From Pontibacillus chungwhensis BH030062 (GTDB lineage: Bacteria; Bacillota; Bacilli; Bacillales; BH030062): DNA of 64,000 nt. The notes under the pieces are model-generated. The model saw nothing but the letters and a program-made list of their open reading frames with translations. It searched no databases and was not told the DNA's origin. Position 1 is the first letter of the stretch, and every line of letters starts with the position of its first letter. The position numbers and the translations under genes are program-made. This document shows, piece after piece, positions 7,364 through 15,808 of the stretch. The stretch covers positions 1 to 64,000 of the forward strand of contig NZ_AVBG01000014.1 in NCBI RefSeq assembly GCF_000770675.1. Direction: 5' to 3'.

Positions 7364-7753
7364 ATGGAAATCATGGAGGTGTCTGGCTTCAAGAAGTGGA
7401 TGTGTATTCTCTTTATAGTGGTTACTCTAGTAGTGGGCGGGTGTCGTTCAACTGAAGAGGAAATCATATACGAAGGAAAATCTGAGCATTGGAAGATACA
7501 ATATATAAGTGCTCTTACCGAAAGAGGGAGAGAATCTAAGGTGACCATTGAATTTATAGGCTCTTCAGAACCCTCCCAAACGTTTTACTATGATGTGGGA
7601 AGATTCAGTGGTTCCGCGCCTTACAATGGCGATCAAGTTGTCATTGGGCCTGGAATTTGTGAGCATTGCGAGGTATTGGTGCAAGAAGAAGAAAAAGTTG
7701 GACACATCAAATGGGAAAACACTAGTGAAGAAATAAAGTTAACACTTAGATAA
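7364..7753 (+). CDS. Putative lipoprotein, unknown (129 aa)
   Basis: The signal peptide contains FKKWMCILFIVVTLVV and ends in lipobox VGGC, with the lipidated cysteine near residue 27. The mature part is a small beta-rich domain with a CEHC pair (about residues 98-101) that could bind metal or form a disulfide. The start is uncertain: ATG 7364, ATG 7373 and GTG 7379 are all in frame, and AGAGG is close to 7364. No family recognised. Confidence 0.65.
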   Translation: MEIMEVSGFKKWMCILFIVVTLVVGGCRSTEEEIIYEGKSEHWKIQYISALTERGRESKVTIEFIGSSEPSQTFYYDVGRFSGSAPYNGDQVVIGPGICEHCEVLVQEEEKVGHIKWENTSEEIKLTLR

Positions 7754-7869
7754 GTTCAACAAGCTCTGGAGGACGCCTGTTAAGTGAGTTGCTAAGGACA
7801 GCACCTTAATGGGGGTTCTTTTTTATTTGTATAGGAGGTTATGTGGGGTGTTTACATTTAAGAGTTTGA

Positions 7870-7890
7870 GGGACAATGAACCTGTCCCCC
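7870..7890. repeat. Family B palindrome (GGGACA..TGTCCC)
   Basis: GGGACAATGAACCTGTCCC, an imperfect palindrome of the second repeat family. It lies 14 bases after the minus-strand gene end at 7904 and is a possible processing or termination hairpin. Confidence 0.55.
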
Positions 7891-7903
7891 TGGCCCTGTT
7901 CGC

Positions 7904-8452
7904 TCATTTAAAATTCCATTTTAAATGACGTATTGTGGTGGTGCTCATCTCTCCAACCTCGTTATAATACGCTTCAATTGTATCGTAATCTCCGTATTTG
8001 TCTGAAATGGCAAGTAGCTTTTCGAAATCATTCAAAACATGTTTAAAATCTTCTTTAGACTCTTGGTCATTATTTAGAGAATAGCTACCATCAGTTAATC
8101 GTTCAGAATTCTGCACTCTAAGGAAATCGTGTTTTATATGAGAGAACTTATATTCATATTCCTTAAAGGTATCGGTTGTCCTCAAATCAATGTAAGGGCC
8201 AAGCTCTGACATTTTACTGTTTAGTTTATTCGCGCTTTGGACGATATCTCTTATGGATTCTGTACGCACTTCTCCGGAATCTAAGCTGTCTCTGAGAGCC
8301 TGAACAATTTGTTCCGTTTCATAGTGTATGATGCCATTACTTATTTGAACATAATGTTCGTGAAACGTAACGGCCTCATTAATTTTGATGCTAGCCGCAA
8401 TAAGGCAGAAGAGTACAACTAACATAAGTAAAATTTTATAGGGCTTTTTCAA
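7904..8452 (-). CDS. Membrane-anchored protein, unknown (182 aa)
   Basis: The TTG start at 8452 follows GAGGTGG at 5-bp spacing. A longer frame exists, but its first 36 codons run through a hairpin region and lack a ribosome binding site. The N-terminus is a signal anchor (KILLMLVVLFCLIAASIKI). The rest is a helical, charged extracytoplasmic domain, probably a helical bundle. No family recognised. It lies downstream of the SDR gene, separated from it by a strong terminator. Confidence 0.65.
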   Translation of the reverse strand: MKKPYKILLMLVVLFCLIAASIKINEAVTFHEHYVQISNGIIHYETEQIVQALRDSLDSGEVRTESIRDIVQSANKLNSKMSELGPYIDLRTTDTFKEYEYKFSHIKHDFLRVQNSERLTDGSYSLNNDQESKEDFKHVLNDFEKLLAISDKYGDYDTIEAYYNEVGEMSTTTIRHLKWNFK

Positions 8453-8542
8453 ATAAACCACCTCTTGTAGAAAATAACATGGTGGGATTTTACCATAAAT
8501 AGGTAGTTTGGGTAATGGGGAATGTAAGGGTCTTATGATATA

Positions 8543-8577
8543 AAAAACTAGCCAGTCCAAAAGACTGGCTAGTTTTT
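8543..8577 (-). terminator. Rho-independent terminator of the SDR gene
   Basis: A 15-bp perfect stem AAAAACTAGCCAGTC / GACTGGCTAGTTTTT. On the minus strand it lies 37 bases after the stop at 8614. Confidence 0.85.
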
Positions 8578-8613
8578 ATGGCTTATATATATTGTTGATG
8601 GCGTTAACTAAAA

Positions 8614-9369
8614 TTAACTCCCAAACGTATTCCCGCCATTCACATTCATATTCTGCCCAGTCACAAATGAAGCATCTTCGCTGCATAAGAAATTGACCAT
8701 TCCGGCGATATCCTCTGGTTTACCTAACCGTTTCAAGGGTACTTGGTTAATATAACCACTTGCACTCTCTTCGGTAACGTCACCGTGGCGTTCAACTGGG
8801 GTGAATCCAGGGTGTACGGCATTTACCGTAATCCCGTATTCACCAAGTTCATTAGCCCATGAGCGTGTCATGCCGATCACAGATGATTTCGCTGTAACAT
8901 AATTGGAGAAGTGGCTGTTTCCTAAACCAACAACTTCACTGCCAATGTTGATAATGCGTCCCCATTGATTCTCTTTCAGTCCGTTCATCACTTGCTTCGT
9001 TAAAATCAGAGGTGATTTAACGGAAAAATGGAGCTGGTCGAGATAGTCTTGCCAGGTTACATCTTCTAACGATTTTTCAGGTTGAGGGCCTGTTGCGTTA
9101 TTGACTAAAATATCGACCGGTTGGCCATATTCTTTCTCTACATTTTGAATAAGCTCCTCAACTTCTTGCTCATCTGTTATATCTGCCTGCAGCATAATAG
9201 CTTCTCCGCCGTTTGTCTTTATATCATGTACGACACGCTCTGCATTAGTAGCATTACTATTGTAGTTAATCACAACTTTCGCACCATTTGCAGCAAGCTT
9301 TTCAGCGATGCACTTTCCTAATCCTTTTGAACTTCCTGTTACTAATGCGACTTTACCGTTAAGATTCAC
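8614..9369 (-). CDS. SDR family oxidoreductase, FabG-like
   Basis: A classical short-chain dehydrogenase of 251 aa. The NAD(P) binding motif TGSSKGLG is at residues 11-18, NNATG follows strand 4, the active-site Ser lies in IINIGSE, and the catalytic pair is in YVTAK. A C-terminal FVTGQNMNVNGG block is typical of 3-oxoacyl-ACP-reductase-like enzymes. The Lys after the glycine-rich motif hints at NADP use. It is a solitary gene, so the substrate cannot be inferred. GTG start with AAAGG upstream. Confidence 0.9.
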   Translation of the reverse strand: MNLNGKVALVTGSSKGLGKCIAEKLAANGAKVVINYNSNATNAERVVHDIKTNGGEAIMLQADITDEQEVEELIQNVEKEYGQPVDILVNNATGPQPEKSLEDVTWQDYLDQLHFSVKSPLILTKQVMNGLKENQWGRIINIGSEVVGLGNSHFSNYVTAKSSVIGMTRSWANELGEYGITVNAVHPGFTPVERHGDVTEESASGYINQVPLKRLGKPEDIAGMVNFLCSEDASFVTGQNMNVNGGNTFGS

Positions 9370-9613
9370 TTAATCATCATCCTTTCTGGTCTGACTATGT
9401 CCATTTGAATTCAAACAGCCAATACGCTGACATAAATCTAAATGAACTATAAAACTGTACTTAAATTCTCAATACACAACATACCCTTAGTGACTCTTAT
9501 AGAAACGGATGCTTACTTAATCAATCTTTCTAATCTTGAGTGTTTGGAATACATACCATGAGCAACACAGACATACACTTGTCATGCTTGTTTAATTTTA
9601 GGGAGGGGAATAA

Positions 9614-10663
9614 ATGGAACGATATGCGCGTATCAAAAGCTTAAAAGGTTTCATGTTTATAAGTTTATTCATATTTCTTCTATTAGGGGCTGCAGGTGGC
9701 ATAGCTGCTGAAGAGAAGGAATGGACAGGAAGTGAGAAAGTCGTTCCGGCTGATAAGAAGTGGACAATCACATTCAATACTTCCGTTGTTTATGATCAGA
9801 ATAGCAGTGGGATTACCGTCGAGGATCAAAGTGGGACAAAGGTGAATGTGACAGTCAAGCAAGCCGGTGAGGAAAAGGTAGAAGTGTTGCCGCCTGCAAA
9901 AGGGTATACAGCTGGTAAATCCTATGTGCTGCGCATTAAGGATATCGCCTCAACTCAGAAGGTAAAAATGAAAGACGACATTACAATGACATTCACCATA
10001 GAAGAACCCTCCTCGACAAATAAACAGACTTATATTGATTTGGTTGAATCTACCAACTCAACCATTCGGAATATACTGGTAAGCGGTTGGGACCAGGAAA
10101 CCTTATCACCAGGGGATTTCTCTGACATAGAAGGTGAGCTTGAGAAAGTGGCCACGGTGCGCTTTATTCAAGATACATTAAAGCCGTATTTCGAGGCTGA
10201 GATGTGCTATCCATGTGATTCGTCCATGTTTCCTTTTAGCATAGCACCTGATCTTCATTTTAAAGTGATCAAAGCTACAAAAGATGAACGGATCTTTCAA
10301 ACAGCAGAGTTATCAGATGAGTTGTCTGAAGGTAAGCTTGTCACCTATACATTTAAAAATGAGGACGGTAAATGGCTGTTAGATGATTATAAGGAAGAAA
10401 GATTTAGCGGGGACGGACTTGGGGTAAGTGCAGAAGCAGCCCAAGACTATCTAAATAACTTGTATCTTAACCAGAACTACGGTTATGAAAATGTAGTCGT
10501 AACGTATTTAGAAAAGGGTGAAGAGGAACAGTATGATTGGTATTCCAACCGAAGTTACAATCGGGAATATTATGTATTTCAGGTGAATACAGATAAAGGG
10601 GATTTTAAGAGGAAGTTCTTTCCTTTTGATGGGTATATCGTATATCTGAAGGAAGGAAATTGA
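9614..10663 (+). CDS. Secreted protein with SbsA-type Ig-like domain (349 aa)
   Basis: A signal peptide (about residues 9-32, ending near GGIAA) precedes an Ig-like domain at about 37-127 with the pattern KKWTITFNTSV...ITVEDQSG and MTFTIEE. That is the SbsA/Big_5 type found in surface proteins of bacilli. The remaining 210 residues hold two NTF2-like or DUF-type segments with FKNEDGKWLLDDYK and YYVFQVNTD. No lipobox and no sortase motif are seen. It is probably released or wall-associated. Strong ribosome binding site AGGGAGGGG. Confidence 0.75.
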   Translation: MERYARIKSLKGFMFISLFIFLLLGAAGGIAAEEKEWTGSEKVVPADKKWTITFNTSVVYDQNSSGITVEDQSGTKVNVTVKQAGEEKVEVLPPAKGYTAGKSYVLRIKDIASTQKVKMKDDITMTFTIEEPSSTNKQTYIDLVESTNSTIRNILVSGWDQETLSPGDFSDIEGELEKVATVRFIQDTLKPYFEAEMCYPCDSSMFPFSIAPDLHFKVIKATKDERIFQTAELSDELSEGKLVTYTFKNEDGKWLLDDYKEERFSGDGLGVSAEAAQDYLNNLYLNQNYGYENVVVTYLEKGEEEQYDWYSNRSYNREYYVFQVNTDKGDFKRKFFPFDGYIVYLKEGN

Positions 10664-10693
10664 ACCTCGATGAGGAATAGAATGACAGGGAGA

Positions 10694-10740
10694 ACCGGGA
10701 CTCTAAAGCATAAAATGTAGCTAAAGAGTCCCGGTAAAAA
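10694..10740 (+). terminator. Rho-independent terminator
   Basis: An 11-bp perfect stem ACCGGGACTCT / AGAGTCCCGGT with a 20-base loop. A second hairpin GTTAGC / GCTAAC (10745-10771) follows and covers the stop of the convergent gene. Confidence 0.65.
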
Positions 10741-10766
10741 TAAAGTTAGCCCCGGGCTTTGAGTAG

Positions 10767-10994
10767 CTAACGAAAAAGAAAGAACTTCTTAGAACGTAGT
10801 TCATCGTAACAAATGATATGTGGCTTGATCTCAAAAGGATAATATTCCAATCTTACTGGAGTGATTTCCATGAAAGATATAAGCTGATCATTAGAAGTCA
10901 ACTCCAGTAGGTTAGAGAATTGCACGACATTATATTCGTCATGAAAACTTATTCTAGTAAAGTTTTCTTTTTTTAAAAGATTTAGAAGTTCCAT
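10767..10994 (-). CDS. Small conserved protein, paralogue of 39005-39238 (75 aa)
   Basis: The product starts MELLNLLKKE and contains ITPVRLEYYPFEIKP. It clearly resembles the 77-aa product at 39005-39238 (MELLQFLKDE...IQPVRIEYFPFDARP): the shared blocks are MELL.FLK.E, an HD pair near residue 18, a D.QL segment, and PVR-EY-PF. The two define a small paralogous family in this genome. Soluble, with no signal or membrane segment. Function unknown. The ribosome binding site AGGGGG precedes the ATG. Confidence 0.75.
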   Translation of the reverse strand: MELLNLLKKENFTRISFHDEYNVVQFSNLLELTSNDQLISFMEITPVRLEYYPFEIKPHIICYDELRSKKFFLFR

Positions 10995-11255
10995 TAAATT
11001 CCCCCTGAAGAAAGGTTACCCTAAAAAGGCATTATGAAACCTACTATTACTCATTATTACTGGGGTGGTGTTGCCTAGATATAGAGTTAGTAAGAAATCT
11101 TGGAACTAGATAAAAGATGGAAGAAATTATATATTAATAGAATTTTCTTTAGGTTCTTTGTTCATTTTCAGGTCTCCTTTAGGACAACTCCAGATAAACG
11201 TGGTAAGATAAATGCGTATATTTTATTGAAAATTGCTACATCTCAGGAGGTCATA

Positions 11256-11615
11256 ATGGAGAATATAAAGAATCAATTGAGAGAGAATGGATATAAGATC
11301 GTAAAGGAGACGACGAAATCGATTGAAATTGAGGATGCAAGGACGGGGGAAGTGGCTTACGTGCTTCCATATAAGGAAATGACACTCGCTCTTAATCCAA
11401 AAACGGTTGAAGCGGATCAGGAATTGATCGATCAGTCTGAGGGGTTAACCCATAATACCTCGTTTCTCCAATTCCCCAAAAGGCAAAATACCGGTAAGAG
11501 CCTGATCCAATACGGATATGCTTTCAAATTTCAATCAACTGAGGAAGCAGTAGGTTTTCTTAATAGAGTCAGCGCTAAGGTGTTCACAAGGAGATTAACT
11601 GATACATACATGTAA
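11256..11615 (+). CDS. Conserved hypothetical protein (119 aa)
   Basis: The ATG at 11256 lies five bases after a perfect AGGAGG, and the longer upstream frame has no such site. The product is a soluble alpha/beta protein beginning MENIKNQLRENGYKIVKE, with a strand pattern IEIEDARTGEVAYVLPY and a basic C-terminus (RVSAKVFTRRLTDTYM). I do not recognise the family. A bidirectional terminator follows. Confidence 0.7.
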   Translation: MENIKNQLRENGYKIVKETTKSIEIEDARTGEVAYVLPYKEMTLALNPKTVEADQELIDQSEGLTHNTSFLQFPKRQNTGKSLIQYGYAFKFQSTEEAVGFLNRVSAKVFTRRLTDTYM

Positions 11616-11642
11616 TACGATAATAACATATCGCATACCACA

Positions 11643-11667
11643 AAAGCCCCCTACTATAGGGGGCTTT
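11643..11667. terminator. Bidirectional terminator between convergent genes
   Basis: Perfect stem AAAGCCCCCTA / TAGGGGGCTTT with a 3-base loop, lying between the ends of the genes at 11256-11615 (+) and 11677-11970 (-). Confidence 0.8.
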
Positions 11668-11676
11668 GCTCGTTTG

Positions 11677-11970
11677 TTAATTTGTCTTCACATTCATGTG
11701 CTTCCTGCTGGTGTTATACATCACAACAGCCACTCCTATATAAAGTGCAATATACATAAATCCAAGAGTCATAGAAAGTTTAAATGCACTTATAGTTGAA
11801 CTGATTGAGAAGTATAGAAAAATAGCCACCATAACCATCAATCGCTCTTTACTCTTTACTGCGTACGTCTTAAACAAGACGAGAAATAACGCAGCTATAA
11901 TCGCACTTATGAGAAACAATCCGGTGAAAAGCAATATTCCGTTATCGAAATCAGGACCTACCTGATACAT
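11677..11970 (-). CDS. Membrane protein with three helices, unknown (97 aa)
   Basis: Hydrophobic segments lie at about residues 12-33, 45-62 and 69-85, with a short basic cytoplasmic loop TYAVKSKERL. The C-terminus is basic and hydrophilic. The start is supported by AGGAGGGG. It is monocistronic, with a shared terminator. No family recognised. Confidence 0.7.
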   Translation of the reverse strand: MYQVGPDFDNGILLFTGLFLISAIIAALFLVLFKTYAVKSKERLMVMVAIFLYFSISSTISAFKLSMTLGFMYIALYIGVAVVMYNTSRKHMNVKTN

Positions 11971-12172
11971 CTTTTCCCCTCCTAAACGAATCTTATCAAT
12001 ATTTTACCAAATGTACGGTTGGATCAAAAACAAAATCCCTTATCCCTTCAGTCCAACATCCACGGGTGGTTGTCATTCTCTCAGTCTTACTCGACCTGCA
12101 TAGAGTCTAAAGGTTTCAATCCCCACCCAAATGGTAAAAGTCTTACAAACTGACGTAATGGAGGTGGGTGGG

Positions 12173-12370
12173 GTGAAGAAGAAATTTAGATATGGAGGCA
12201 TTGCTGCCATGGTAGTTGGGTTGCTCGCATTTTTTATAGGGCTGCCACTATTCTCAGGCGGTGGTGAACCTACTTTAGGTGATGGACTTGTGATCCTTGT
12301 AAGCTTTTTGTTTGTATTTGCTTTTGGCCTTTGTTTGACGGTTGTTAGTGCATTCCTAAGAGATTGGTAG
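12173..12370 (+). CDS. Small membrane protein with two helices (65 aa)
   Basis: The GTG at 12173 follows GGAGG at 8-bp spacing. An upstream ATG at 12131 has no site and would include the ribosome binding site as codons. Two hydrophobic helices lie at about residues 6-26 and 35-60, separated by SGGGEPTLGDG. Function unknown. Confidence 0.6.
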   Translation: MKKKFRYGGIAAMVVGLLAFFIGLPLFSGGGEPTLGDGLVILVSFLFVFAFGLCLTVVSAFLRDW

Positions 12371-12386
12371 GTAGAGTTTGCAAATG

Positions 12387-12409
12387 AAGGGACGAGGAAC
12401 CCGTCCCTT
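12387..12409. repeat. Family B palindrome
   Basis: AAGGGACGAGGAACCCGTCCCTT, a strong hairpin. It lies between the small membrane gene and the dioxygenase promoter and may end upstream transcription. Confidence 0.55.
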
Positions 12410-12422
12410 TGTGCCGTTTGAT

Positions 12423-12469
12423 TTGACCTCTTCCTGATTGTGTTATATAATTATCTTGAATTCGAGATA
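12423..12469 (+). promoter_or_regulatory. Promoter with MhqR-like operator
   Basis: TTGACC (12423-12428), a 17-bp spacer and TATAAT (12446-12451) form a near-consensus SigA promoter. Immediately after it lies the palindrome TATCTTGAATTCGAGATA (12452-12469), which covers the likely transcription start. As I recall it, the Bacillus subtilis MhqR operator has the core ATCTcgaAtTCgAGAT, and this site differs at only one position. MhqR is a MarR-type repressor released by quinones and diamide, so the next gene should be quinone-inducible. Confidence 0.75.
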
Positions 12470-12502
12470 ATTAATTAAACAAACCAAAAAGGTGGTTAGA
12501 AT

Positions 12503-13477
12503 ATGAATTTATTAGGTATTCATCACGTTTCAATTTTGACGGGTAAAGCTGAGAAGAATTTTGAATTTTATACAAAAGTGTTAGGAATGCGACTTGTGAA
12601 GAAAAGTGTGAATCAGGACGATACTAGTTCGTATCATTTGTTCTATGGAGATGCGAAAGGAAATCCTGGTACAGAGCTTACTTTCTTCGATATTCCCATG
12701 CTCGCACCTACGCACCCAGGCGTATCTAGTATTTCAAGTACCTCTTTACGAGTAAGGGATGAAGAATCCTTACAGTATTGGAAGAAGCGCTTTGAAGAGT
12801 TTGGCGTGACACATGAGGAGATCAAGAAACGCGCTAACCGCAATACGTTAGCCTTTGAAGATTTTGAAGGAACGAAGCTTATTTTAGTAGCGGATGACGG
12901 GGAAGATGGTGTAGCTGCTGGTGAAGCGTGGAGCGATTCAGATGTGCCGGTTGAACATGGGATTGTAGGACTTGGTGCTGTACTGCTTCGTGTCCGTGAT
13001 CAGAAACCGACCGCTCGTGTCTTAACGGATGTGTTGGGCTTTGAACACGTCGGCACGTATCCTTCAGTTGATGGAGACGGACTGCCAGATGTTCACGTGT
13101 ACTCAACAGGTGAAGGTGGTGTAGGAGCTGAGGTTCATATTCAAGAACGACCTGATTTACCAAAAGAACGTATAGGTCGTGGCGGTGTGCACCACGTTGC
13201 CTTCCGTATTCCGAATGAGGAAGAGTATGACAAGTGGGCTAAAAGGATACAAGAAGCGGGACTTATGAACTCGGGCAAAGTGGACCGTTTCTATTTCAGG
13301 GCGCTGTACTTTAGAGAACCAAACGGAATTCTGTTTGAACTATCAACAGACACCCCGGGCTTTGATGTCGATGAATCAGTAGATTCCTTAGGTCAGAATT
13401 TATCCCTTCCACCATTTTTAGAAGATCAGCGGAAGCAGATTGAACAGAAATTACGTCCGTTGACGTTAAGTGAATAG
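12503..13477 (+). CDS. Ring-cleaving dioxygenase, VOC family (MhqO/MhqA/MhqE type)
   Basis: The 324-aa protein consists of two glyoxalase/VOC repeats (about 1-135 and 150-290). Candidate metal ligands are the His in GIHHVSI near residue 7, the His pair in GGVHHVAF, and the Glu in GILFELST. Bacillus MhqA, MhqE and MhqO proteins of this size are thiol-dependent dioxygenases that open hydroquinone or catechol rings and detoxify quinones. The MhqR-like operator directly upstream supports this role. Which of the three paralogues it matches best cannot be told by eye. Ribosome binding site AAGGTGG; terminator downstream. Confidence 0.9.
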   Translation: MNLLGIHHVSILTGKAEKNFEFYTKVLGMRLVKKSVNQDDTSSYHLFYGDAKGNPGTELTFFDIPMLAPTHPGVSSISSTSLRVRDEESLQYWKKRFEEFGVTHEEIKKRANRNTLAFEDFEGTKLILVADDGEDGVAAGEAWSDSDVPVEHGIVGLGAVLLRVRDQKPTARVLTDVLGFEHVGTYPSVDGDGLPDVHVYSTGEGGVGAEVHIQERPDLPKERIGRGGVHHVAFRIPNEEEYDKWAKRIQEAGLMNSGKVDRFYFRALYFREPNGILFELSTDTPGFDVDESVDSLGQNLSLPPFLEDQRKQIEQKLRPLTLSE

Positions 13478-13489
13478 AGTAACTTGTTA

Positions 13490-13521
13490 GGGTCAAGGCG
13501 AACATGCCTTGATCCTTTTTT
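13490..13521 (+). terminator. Rho-independent terminator of the dioxygenase gene
   Basis: Stem GGGTCAAGGC / GCCTTGATCC with one G-U pair, followed by TTTTTT. Confidence 0.85.
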
Positions 13522-13562
13522 GTGATTGTCTCTTCTAACCTATGCTACACTTTTATGTGATT

Positions 13563-13861
13563 GGGGCCCGCCACGTTTATAAGTGCAAGGGCAGGCTTGG
13601 GGACAACTCGCTTTCCTGCGGGGAGCTGGGAAGCCTCCTCAATCGCTACGCGCTTTCCGGGGTCTCCCCTAGATTTAAAGTGCAGGAGTGGTGCCTAGGA
13701 CCGTACGGATAAGCCAGCTTTTTGGAAAAGGCGATTAGCCTTTGTAAAAAAGATGGCTTATCTCGCTAGGTCCTCCACTCCGGAACTGGATAGGCTCCTT
13801 ACCCCGCGGGAGTCTCGCAGTCCCCAATCCTACCCTGACGTTAATGTGGTGAACGGACCCG
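13563..13861. repeat. Family E long palindrome interrupted by a second hairpin element
   Basis: This is a family E repeat in inverse orientation. The arm AGGGCAGGCTTGGGGACA (about 13589) pairs with AGTCCCCAATCCTACCCT (about 13819), and the CTCGCTTTCC..GGGGTCTCCCCT and GCGGGAGTCTCGCAG blocks match the three other copies. Unlike them it is split between CTCCCCTAG and GGCTCCTTACC by about 125 extra bases, which hold the hairpin at 13685-13781. Confidence 0.65.
13685..13781. mobile_element. 97-bp palindromic insertion inside a family E repeat
   Basis: The left arm GGAGTGG-(6)-GGACC-(5)-GATAAGCC-(3)-TTTTT pairs with the right arm AAAAA-(3)-GGCTTATC-(6)-GGTCC-(1)-CCACTCC, so most of the sequence folds into one hairpin. 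It interrupts a larger repeat that is intact elsewhere. That suggests it moves or is moved as a unit, like a small MITE or REP-type element. No target-site duplication is obvious. Confidence 0.5.
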
Positions 13862-13905
13862 CTTATTGTAATGGCTCTTAAGCCTCCTATCACCCAATAT
13901 GTCTT

Positions 13906-14082
13906 GTTTCCGTCTATTCTCATTTGGTAAAGGTGGGCCTGGAAATTGCGAGACTCCTGCGGGAGAAAGAGGTAGGCGAGATCCCACAGAGAGCGTAGCG
14001 AACGAGGAAGCTCGGCAGCTCGCCCGCGGAAAGCGAGTGATTTCCAGGCCAACCTTTCGCTCTACTCAAGCTGACGGAAACG
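13906..14082. repeat. Family E long palindrome, intact copy
   Basis: About 177 bp bounded by TTTCCGT and ACGGAAA. GGTGGGCCTGGAAAT pairs with ATTTCCAGGCCAACC, and the middle holds GCGAGACTCCTGCGGG...GCTCGCCCGCGGAAAGCGAG. It lies directly after the interrupted copy. It encodes nothing credible. Confidence 0.75.
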
Positions 14083-14204
14083 TCTCTATCTAACGTAATA
14101 TTGAACAATCTCGTATTCACATCTTCCATATAAGGCGTATATGGAATGAAATCATCACTAAACATGAACAGAGCAAAAAGATATTAGTAGAAGGTGGGAG
14201 CGGT

Positions 14205-15680
14205 ATGGAGTATGTGGCTTCTTTTGACATAGGAACGACAGGAATAAAAGGATGCCTTGTGAGTAGAGACGGCGAAATGGCTCATATGGCCTATGAGCCT
14301 ATTCATACATATGAAGGGAAAAATGGAGAAGTCGAGCAAAGTCCAGATGACTGGTGGAATGGTGTGACGAGGATCTTTCAACAGTGGAAGGACCGAGATG
14401 CTAGCCTTACTAAAGGGATAGAAGCAATTACATTTAGCGGGCAAATGGAAGACGTCATTCCGGTTACAGCGGAAGGTTCCCCTGTTCGAAGAGCGATTCT
14501 GTATTCAGATGGAAGGGCCGTTGAGCAGGCTGAAGCTATACGTGAACATTGTGCTCCTTGGAGCGATAGCGTAGTCAATTCCATTACAGGAACGACGCCT
14601 GTGGCTAAGATCGCCTGGATGATGGAAAAAGAAATGGATCTTTATAATCTGACTTCGAAATTCCTTTTTAGTTCAAAAGATTACATCATTTATAAATTAA
14701 CAGGAAGAGCTGTAGCTGATCCAACTACTTCTGCGACAACGGCCATGATGAACATCCACACGCGAGACTGGGAAGAAAAATGGGTGCGATTCAATGGCAT
14801 CGATCTATCCAAGATGCCTTCACTAGTAGCTCCAGAACAGCGAGCGGGAAAGGTGATGGAGGACTTAGCATCCTCCCTCGGACTAGATGGAGATGTTGCG
14901 GTTTTCTGTGGAGTCGGAGATGCAGGTGCGACAACAATCGGTGCAGGAAATGTAAGAGAGGGAAGTATGTACGCATACCTTGGTACGACCGGTTGGGTGG
15001 CTACAACAAGCGCTGATTCGGCTTCAGAAGCTCCGTTTACATTGTCGCATTTAGCAGAGGATCGTCTAATTAGCATTGCTCCGGTACTTAATGCCGGCAA
15101 TGTACATCACTGGGCTGTAGAAACGTATACGGATGATGTTTCAGACGAGGGGTATAAGGCTTTTGATGAAATGGTGGATGGAGCAGATCCAGGGAGTAAA
15201 GGCGTGTTGTTTCTGCCGTATTTACACGGGGAACGATCGCCTGTGCAAGATCCTGATGCAAAAGGGGCTTACATTGGCATAACAGGGAGTGTTGAGAGGC
15301 GTGATATGGCTCGTGCTGTTATGGAAGGACTCTCGTTTTCTATTAGACAACTGTTTGAAGATGTTACCACTTCAAAAGTGGAGTGGATTACATTAATTGG
15401 CGGAGGGAGTAAAAGCAAAGCCTGGTGCCAGTTGATTGCGGATGTTCTTCAGGTTCGGGTCCATGTTCCGAGGTTAGGTGAATACTTGCCCTCGTTCGGA
15501 GCAGCGTCAACAGCATTTGTCGGCCTTAGATGGTGTGAGGATTATGAAGCGTTTGTTGAGGATTACTTAAATCATTATGTTAATGTATATCACCCTAATG
15601 AGAGTGTTCAAGGAGTATACGATAAACAATATGGACAGTTTAAGAAGATTTATGAGCAAGTGCGAAAGATTGATGGTTGA
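14205..15680 (+). CDS. FGGY family carbohydrate kinase
   Basis: The 491-aa protein has the two-domain FGGY kinase layout. The N-terminal phosphate loop is FDIGTTGIKG (residues 7-16), SGQMEDV lies in the sugar-binding region, YLGTTGWV is the second phosphate motif, and GVGDAGATTIGAG carries the likely catalytic Asp. LIGGGSKSKAWCQLIADVL near residue 400 is the conserved adenosine-site block. The nearest functions are gluconokinase and xylulokinase. No isomerase or transporter adjoins it, so the sugar cannot be assigned. The ATG follows AAGGTGG. Confidence 0.88.
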   Translation: MEYVASFDIGTTGIKGCLVSRDGEMAHMAYEPIHTYEGKNGEVEQSPDDWWNGVTRIFQQWKDRDASLTKGIEAITFSGQMEDVIPVTAEGSPVRRAILYSDGRAVEQAEAIREHCAPWSDSVVNSITGTTPVAKIAWMMEKEMDLYNLTSKFLFSSKDYIIYKLTGRAVADPTTSATTAMMNIHTRDWEEKWVRFNGIDLSKMPSLVAPEQRAGKVMEDLASSLGLDGDVAVFCGVGDAGATTIGAGNVREGSMYAYLGTTGWVATTSADSASEAPFTLSHLAEDRLISIAPVLNAGNVHHWAVETYTDDVSDEGYKAFDEMVDGADPGSKGVLFLPYLHGERSPVQDPDAKGAYIGITGSVERRDMARAVMEGLSFSIRQLFEDVTTSKVEWITLIGGGSKSKAWCQLIADVLQVRVHVPRLGEYLPSFGAASTAFVGLRWCEDYEAFVEDYLNHYVNVYHPNESVQGVYDKQYGQFKKIYEQVRKIDG

Positions 15681-15690
15681 AGAGAGAGGG

Positions 15691-15765
15691 CCATAGGGAC
15701 AGGTCCCTCGTCCCTTCGTGTTCCGAATCAATTTGGTTAAAAGGGACAGTGTACCTGTCCCCCTT
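15691..15765. repeat. Family B double-hairpin element, copy 1
   Basis: GGGACAGGTCCCTCGTCCC, a spacer with TTCGTGTTCCGAATCAATTT, then GGGACAGTGTACCTGTCCC. The same two-hairpin layout and spacer wording recur at 17047-17148 and 19652-19738. Confidence 0.65.
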
Positions 15766-15777
15766 TCCCACAAAAAG

Positions 15778-15802
15778 AGGGCTGCCGGTGATCGGCAGCC
15801 CT
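15778..15802. terminator. Bidirectional terminator
   Basis: A 10-bp perfect stem AGGGCTGCCG / CGGCAGCCCT. On the minus strand it is followed by CTTTTTG and ends the CAP-domain gene. On the plus strand it serves the kinase gene less strongly. Confidence 0.8.
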
Positions 15803-15808
15803 TGTTTA

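Noticed and set aside
13735-14165. Several frames of 64-105 codons inside the repeat block
   Set aside because: They translate the GC-rich palindromes; the peptides are Arg/Ser/Pro-rich and unlike proteins.
14690-15100. 136-codon minus-strand frame opposite the FGGY kinase
   Set aside because: Antisense shadow of a well-supported gene with no start signal.
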